NCBI RefSeq assembly: GCF_005771535.1
Contig: NZ_VANU01000001.1
Span: 620,001-684,000, forward strand
Origin: Arcobacter arenosus
Lineage (GTDB): Bacteria > Campylobacterota > Campylobacteria > Campylobacterales > Arcobacteraceae
Length of the DNA stretch: 64,000 bases
Reading direction: 5' to 3'
In this document: positions 59,112 to 64,000 of the stretch, piece after piece
How positions within the stretch are numbered: position 1 is the stretch's first letter
Layout: each line of letters starts with the position of its first letter
Notes under the pieces: generated by a model
The model's input: the letters and a program-made list of their open reading frames with translations, nothing else
Database searches by the model: none
What the model was told of the DNA's origin: nothing
Position numbers and translations under genes: made by a program

Positions 59112-60821
59112 ATGATTGATGTGCAAAAAGAGATTGAAAAAAAGTTTCCAAAGCTTGCTAAGAAACCTAATTTTTTAAGTAAATCTTTGATTAAAATTGC
59201 AAAAAAAGTAATCCATGAAGATTCTGTAAATGAATTTTTAAAAAATAATGCTCACCTAAAAGGTTTTGAGTTTGTAGATGCTGTGTTAGACTTTTTTGAT
59301 TTTGATTATACTGTTTCAAGTAATGATATTCAAAATATCCCTCCAACAGGAAAAGTTGTAATTATTGCTAACCATCCATTAGGAGCATTAGATGCCTTAT
59401 CACTATTAAAACTAGTAGGAACTGTAAGAACTGATGTAAAGATTGTTGCAAATGATTTTTTAAATGGAATTGATGCCTTAAAATCACTATTAGTTCCAGT
59501 TGATAACTTTAAAGCTAGACAATCAAAAAAAGATGTTCAAGCTATTTATGATACTTTAAATGATGATTGTGCAGTTATAATTTTTCCAGCAGGAGAAGTG
59601 AGCCGTGCAGGAGCAAAAGGGATTAAAGACCCAATTTGGAATAAAGGCTTTTTAAATTTTGCTATAAACTCTAATGCTCCAATTTTACCAATATTTATTG
59701 GTGGGAAAAACTCTAAAACATTTTATACAATGTCAGTAATAAATAAAACATTTTCTACTTTACTTTTATCAAATGAGATGTTTAATAAAAAATCAATGAC
59801 TATACAAATAAAAATTGGTGAACTAATCCCAAATGATAATATCAAACCTAGAGGTTTAGACAAAAAGGTTATTGTAAATCTTTACAAAAAACATCTTTAC
59901 TCTTTAAAGAAAGGTAAAAAATCTTATTTCTTAACACAAAAAGCCATAGCCCATCCACAAAAAAAAGACCAACTAATTAAAGAATTAAAAAAGTCACAAT
60001 TAATTGGTGAAACAAAAGATGGTAAAAAAATTTATTTATATGATTATGAAGATGATTCTATTGTGTTAAAAGAGTTAGGAAGATTAAGAGAACTTTCATT
60101 TAGAAAAGTTGGAGAGGGTATAAATAAAAAAAGAGATACCGATAAATATGATATTTATTACCAACATATAATTCTTTGGGATGAAAACGACTTAGAGATT
60201 GTAGGTTCATATAGAATAGGAAATGGTGATTTTATAAATAAAAATATTGGTATTAAAGGTTTTTATTCAAATTCACTTTTTAAATATAACAAAAGATTTG
60301 ACAAATATTTAAATGATTCAATTGAACTTGGGAGAAGTTTTGTTCAACCAAAATATTGGGGAACTAGAGCCTTAGATTATTTATGGTATGGAATTGGAGC
60401 TTATTTAAGAGCAAATCCACAAATCAAGTATATGTTTGGACCAGTATCAATCTCTGGGACTTTCCCCAGTAGTGCAAAAGATATGATGATTTTTTACTAC
60501 TCACACTATTTTTCAAATGATAAAGAATTGGTTGAATCAAAACTACCATACCAATACTCTTCACATATTCAAGACTTAAAAGATATGTTTGTTCTTGATG
60601 ATAAAAAAGAAGATTTTAAAAGATTGAAATCAACCCTGTCAAATATGGGGGTTGCTGTTCCTACACTATTTAAGCAATATGCGGATATTTGTGAAGATGG
60701 TGGAGTTAAATTTTTAGGGTTTAATGTTGATACAGATTTTTCTGATTGTGTTGATGGTTTTATTTTAGTAGATGTTGAACAAATAAAACCAAGTGCAAGA
60801 AAAAGATATATTGGAGAATAA
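59112..60821 (+). CDS. Bifunctional acyltransferase, OlsF-like
   Basis: A 569-residue fusion. N-terminal PlsC-type O-acyltransferase (about 60-270) with IANHPLGALDALSLL (His88, Asp94) and FPAGEVSRAG. C-terminal GNAT-like N-acyltransferase of the OlsB/Acetyltransf_5 type (about 330-530) with FRKVGEGINKKRD, ELGRSFVQPKYWG and FGPVSISGTFP. In OlsF the two halves make ornithine lipids from ornithine and acyl-ACP. AAGGAG lies upstream of the start. Ornithine specificity is inferred. Confidence 0.83.
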   Translation: MIDVQKEIEKKFPKLAKKPNFLSKSLIKIAKKVIHEDSVNEFLKNNAHLKGFEFVDAVLDFFDFDYTVSSNDIQNIPPTGKVVIIANHPLGALDALSLLKLVGTVRTDVKIVANDFLNGIDALKSLLVPVDNFKARQSKKDVQAIYDTLNDDCAVIIFPAGEVSRAGAKGIKDPIWNKGFLNFAINSNAPILPIFIGGKNSKTFYTMSVINKTFSTLLLSNEMFNKKSMTIQIKIGELIPNDNIKPRGLDKKVIVNLYKKHLYSLKKGKKSYFLTQKAIAHPQKKDQLIKELKKSQLIGETKDGKKIYLYDYEDDSIVLKELGRLRELSFRKVGEGINKKRDTDKYDIYYQHIILWDENDLEIVGSYRIGNGDFINKNIGIKGFYSNSLFKYNKRFDKYLNDSIELGRSFVQPKYWGTRALDYLWYGIGAYLRANPQIKYMFGPVSISGTFPSSAKDMMIFYYSHYFSNDKELVESKLPYQYSSHIQDLKDMFVLDDKKEDFKRLKSTLSNMGVAVPTLFKQYADICEDGGVKFLGFNVDTDFSDCVDGFILVDVEQIKPSARKRYIGE

Positions 60822-60837
60822 ACTCCAATATATTTTT
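60806..60837. terminator. Bidirectional terminator between convergent genes
   Basis: ATATATTGGAG and CTCCAATATAT pair perfectly over 11 bp around a 6-base loop, with TTTT after. The stem overlaps the end of the acyltransferase gene and abuts the stop of the antiporter gene. Confidence 0.85.
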
Positions 60838-62473
60838 ACTCTTTTTCTTCCTCTTTAATAAAGTTTAATCTACACTCTTTTGTTTCATTAACAAGTGCAC
60901 GTGCGACTACATCATCTTCAACAATAATATGTTCTAAGTGAAGATTTTTTAAGTCCTCTTTTTCACTAAATCTAGTTACTTTAACAATTGTTTTTGTATT
61001 TTTTGTTAAGTCATCTATTACTTCACAAATTAGATGTACTTTTTCTGCATTATCAATTGCCACAATTACTGCGCAAGCATTTTTAATATTTACAGATTCA
61101 AGTATATGTTTATGTGCCGCATTACCAAATAAAATTGGTTCATCATCTTTATAACCCATTTCAAAATATTTTAAATTATGCTCAATAATTATATATTCAT
61201 GACCATCTTCTCTTAAATTGTGTGCAATCTCTTGCCCTAAATGTCCAAATCCAATCACTACAATATGACCTTTTGTATCTTTATCAATATTATATGTATT
61301 TTGAATTTGCATTGGATCTTCAGGGACTAAATTAGCAGCCAATGAAGATAGATTTTTAAGAACAATTGGTGTTAGAATCATTGAGATTACAATTGTTACT
61401 ATTAAAATCTGAGAATATGTTGGATTGATTAAACTATTACTTCTAGCAAGTTCTAAAATAGCTAAAGAGAATTCTCCAATTTGAACTAATGAAACTGCAG
61501 TTTTAAAAGCAACTCTTCTTGTATCATCAATTCTTACAATAGTATAAATAATTACATATTTAAGAATTAAAAGAATAGGAAGTAAAATCAAGATTGTAAA
61601 GATATTTTCAGCAATTACTGAAAAGTTTATTTGCATACCAACTGTTATAAAGAAAACTCCTAATAAAAGGTTCCTAAATGGTGTAAGGTCAGCTTCAACT
61701 TGATGTTTAAATTTTGTTTCACTAATCATCATACCTGCAACAAAAGCACCTAAGGAATGGGTAAATCCAAAATAATGTGCCATATAAGATGAACCAATTG
61801 CTATAAGCAAAACAGAAGCAACAAACAATTCATCAGATTCTGCTTTAGTAACATGTTCAAAAAATGGCTCTAGTAAATATTTACCAACTAAATATAAAAG
61901 TGCTAATAATACAAGTGCAGCAATAGTTGTATCAAAGATAATTTTTAATGCAGATTGATCATCCCCTGCTGTAAAAAAAGATATTAAAAGTAAAATTGGA
62001 ATTACTGCAATATCTTGCATAATCAAAATTCCAAGAACCCTTTGTCCATGTCTTTTTTTAATATCATTTGTCTCATTATAAGTTTTTAATACAATTGCCG
62101 TTGAAGATAAAGATAAAGCTGCACCTATAATAAGTGAAGTTTGAAAATCAAAACCTAAAACATACTGACAAATAATTACCACAAAGGCTGTAGTTACAAA
62201 TATTTGTAATGAACCAGTAAAGAAAACCTCTTTTCTCATCCTTTTTAAATGTTCAATTGAAAACTCTAAACCAATTGTAAACATTAGAAAAACAACACCA
62301 AATTCAGCAATCTCTTTTAAGGTATAATTATTAACTGCTTCATGCAAGTTAAAAACATAAGCTATTATTGTACCTGTAACTATATATCCTATAATTGTAG
62401 GTAAATGAAACTTCTTTAATATGATATTTACTACTATTGCAATTAGTAGTGTTGAAACTATAATCCCTAACAT
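60836..62473 (-). CDS. CPA2-family cation/proton antiporter with TrkA-N domain
   Basis: A 545-residue protein of the KefB/YbaL type. About 12 membrane helices in the first 390 residues (GFTHSLGAFVAGMMISETKF, ALSLSSTAIVLKTYNE). The C-terminal Rossmann domain (about 405-520) has GFGHLGQEIAHNLREDG with the NAD-binding GxGxxG. It probably exports K+ or Na+ in exchange for protons. Confidence 0.92.
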   Translation of the reverse strand: MLGIIVSTLLIAIVVNIILKKFHLPTIIGYIVTGTIIAYVFNLHEAVNNYTLKEIAEFGVVFLMFTIGLEFSIEHLKRMRKEVFFTGSLQIFVTTAFVVIICQYVLGFDFQTSLIIGAALSLSSTAIVLKTYNETNDIKKRHGQRVLGILIMQDIAVIPILLLISFFTAGDDQSALKIIFDTTIAALVLLALLYLVGKYLLEPFFEHVTKAESDELFVASVLLIAIGSSYMAHYFGFTHSLGAFVAGMMISETKFKHQVEADLTPFRNLLLGVFFITVGMQINFSVIAENIFTILILLPILLILKYVIIYTIVRIDDTRRVAFKTAVSLVQIGEFSLAILELARSNSLINPTYSQILIVTIVISMILTPIVLKNLSSLAANLVPEDPMQIQNTYNIDKDTKGHIVVIGFGHLGQEIAHNLREDGHEYIIIEHNLKYFEMGYKDDEPILFGNAAHKHILESVNIKNACAVIVAIDNAEKVHLICEVIDDLTKNTKTIVKVTRFSEKEDLKNLHLEHIIVEDDVVARALVNETKECRLNFIKEEEKE

Positions 62474-62481
62474 CTTTATCC

Positions 62482-64000
62482 CTATAGATAATGCATTTGT
62501 TTGTAACCCTCAACTCTTTTTTTATAAGCTGAGTTCAACATTGCATTTTTATTATCAAGAAAATCTATTGCTAAACACTCTTGATTTCCTCTACCTATTC
62601 TTCCTAAATACTGAACCAATCTTCCATAATAAGAGATTGGCGTAGCAAAAATAATCGTATTTAGATGGGGAAAATCTATCCCCTCCCCAAAATAAGAAGT
62701 TGTAGCTAAAATAAGAGCACTTTTATCAACTAAAGCCATCTTTTCTTCTTGCTCTTTTTTATTTAAACTTCCATGAATAGAAACAAAATCTAAGCCCTCT
62801 TCTAAAAGCTTACTTTCTAAAATATTTATATGCTCAATTCTATCAGTTAAAACTAAAATTTTTCTGTTTTTATTTATTTTTATTTGATCAATTAAAAGAT
62901 TATTTCTTTTTTCATCCCTTGAAAGCTCATTTATTAACTCTGCATATGTATCAGCAGTACTTTCAAAATCTGTTCGTATTATTTCTAATTTATTTTTAAA
63001 AGTTCTTTTTTTCTTATGCTCATAGGCTATTTCACCTAACTGTTCAATTAAAATTGGATCAAGACCATCTTTTCTTTTAGGTGTAGCACTTAAACCTAAA
63101 ATATATTTTCCAAAAAACTGCTTTACAATTTGCTCAAAGGTTATTGCAGGGATATGGTGACATTCATCAACAATTACAAAAGAGTAGTTATTTATCACAT
63201 CTGTGTTGTTTTTTAAACTTTGCATCGTTGCAACATCTAAATTGCCATTTAGTTTGTTTTTCCCTTTACCTAAATAACCTATATCTTTTTTTGTATAGCC
63301 AAAATAATCAACAAATCTATCAATCCATTGGGTAAGCAACATGTTTTTATTTACAATAATAAGTGTTTTACAAGCTCTTAATTCAAACATTTTTGCCCCA
63401 AGAAGTGTTTTCCCAAAACCTGGAGGTGCGACACAAATAGAAAAATCTTTTTTACTTATCTCTTTAATTGCTTTTTTTTGCTCATCTCTTAGTTCAAATT
63501 TTATCTTTTTTGTTTCAATTTTTTCAAATTGTGTTTTATTTTCTATTATAAAATTTGCATTATTTTCTTCTAAAAACTCTTTTACCTTATAAACTAAACC
63601 CCTAGGAAGTTTTAAATAAACATCATCTTCTTCAAAGCTTTTTATTTGTCTAGGAGTGTTATATAAAGGTTTCCTAAGACTTAATAAAACTTTTATTTGT
63701 GGATTATCAAATGTTGCAAAACTTTTTAATTTGTTAATTAAACTTTTTGATAAATTTTTAGTTGGGATATAAACAAAGTCATAAAGTTTGATTTGTAATT
63801 TAAAACTTGGAAACTCTATATCTTCAAACATATAACTTGTACTATTTACAGTTTTAAAATTAACATATTTTAAAACTGTGTCTTTACTAACTTTTTTTAC
63901 TCTTTGTAAAATTTCCCATTGGTCTTTATATACTGTTTTTGTTTGTGGGTTAAAAAAAAGTGTTTTATTCTCTTGTCTAAATTTTAAATGTAAAGGTAAC
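62482..64000 (-). CDS. TOTE-type DEAD/DEAH helicase (N-terminus beyond window)
   Basis: The frame is open from the stop at 62482 to the window end, so the ATG at 63831 is internal. At least 506 residues are visible. Before the helicase, LPLHLKFRQENKTLFFNPQT and YKDQWEILQRVKK match the segment that joins an archaeo-eukaryotic primase-like domain to the helicase in TOTE-type proteins. Helicase motifs: APPGFGKT (I), VDECHH (II), GLSATPKRKDG (III) and YLGRIGRG (VI). It may act in defence or genome conflict. Confidence 0.86.
   Translation of the reverse strand, partial: LPLHLKFRQENKTLFFNPQTKTVYKDQWEILQRVKKVSKDTVLKYVNFKTVNSTSYMFEDIEFPSFKLQIKLYDFVYIPTKNLSKSLINKLKSFATFDNPQIKVLLSLRKPLYNTPRQIKSFEEDDVYLKLPRGLVYKVKEFLEENNANFIIENKTQFEKIETKKIKFELRDEQKKAIKEISKKDFSICVAPPGFGKTLLGAKMFELRACKTLIIVNKNMLLTQWIDRFVDYFGYTKKDIGYLGKGKNKLNGNLDVATMQSLKNNTDVINNYSFVIVDECHHIPAITFEQIVKQFFGKYILGLSATPKRKDGLDPILIEQLGEIAYEHKKKRTFKNKLEIIRTDFESTADTYAELINELSRDEKRNNLLIDQIKINKNRKILVLTDRIEHINILESKLLEEGLDFVSIHGSLNKKEQEEKMALVDKSALILATTSYFGEGIDFPHLNTIIFATPISYYGRLVQYLGRIGRGNQECLAIDFLDNKNAMLNSAYKKRVEGYKQMHYL

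Noticed and set aside
63341-63831. ATG at 63831 as the true start of the DEAD/DEAH helicase
   Set aside because: The frame is open to the window end and the upstream codons encode sequence typical of the same protein family.

Overview
The window looks like Campylobacterota chromosome, most likely Arcobacteraceae. It is very AT-rich and carries an OprD-type porin, Mfd, PAS/GGDEF signalling, tripartite tricarboxylate transport (Tct) systems with their own two-component regulators, and a CowN-like protein, which is normally found in nitrogen fixers. The genus is inferred from gene content and base composition, not from a marker gene.

Positions 1 to about 33,040 are most of a temperate siphovirus prophage of the lambda/HK97 type; its left end lies outside the window. 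Reading leftward on the minus strand from 21.7 kb are small early genes, a Rha/KilAC-type antirepressor behind a highly structured leader, a replication initiator carrying internal iterons (probable origin), and a chain of tiny ATGA-coupled genes. Then come RusA and HNH nucleases, terminase, portal, prohead protease, HK97-fold capsid, connectors, tail tube, the G/GT chaperone pair with a -1 slippery site, tape measure, L-, M- and K-like tip proteins, the J-like tip protein and a collar fibre. A LexA-type repressor (21.8 kb) sits between two operator clusters, as in lambda. Downstream of it are a secreted protein (possible lysogenic conversion gene), a candidate type I toxin-antitoxin locus, and then the rightward early operon (24.0-33.0 kb). 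That operon begins with a 440-base structured non-coding region and carries Rad52-like annealing and YqaJ exonuclease genes, an SSB-like protein with a possible +1 frameshift, a PAPS-reductase-like protein, a MazG-like protein, an excisionase-like protein and the integrase.

From 33.0 to 40.9 kb the host chromosome has an AraC regulator divergent from cowN, a large PAS/GGDEF diguanylate cyclase, mfd and a small conserved protein.

From 41.0 to 58.2 kb lies a two-part tricarboxylate uptake region. Module 1 is tctCBA plus histidine kinase, response regulator, universal stress protein, an RraA-fold protein and a porin. Module 2 is tctC, a fused tctAB, prpF, a TauE-type exporter and an orphan tctC, followed by a paralogous kinase, regulator and stress protein. 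Seven promoters share one 19-bp box, always in the same orientation and exactly 9 nt upstream of a TANNNT -10 element. This defines a local regulon, probably that of the TctD-type regulators.

The last 6 kb hold a DUF445 membrane protein, an OlsF-like bifunctional acyltransferase, a CPA2 cation/proton antiporter and the C-terminal part of a TOTE-type DEAD/DEAH helicase cut by the window edge. No rRNA, tRNA, CRISPR array or insertion sequence was seen.
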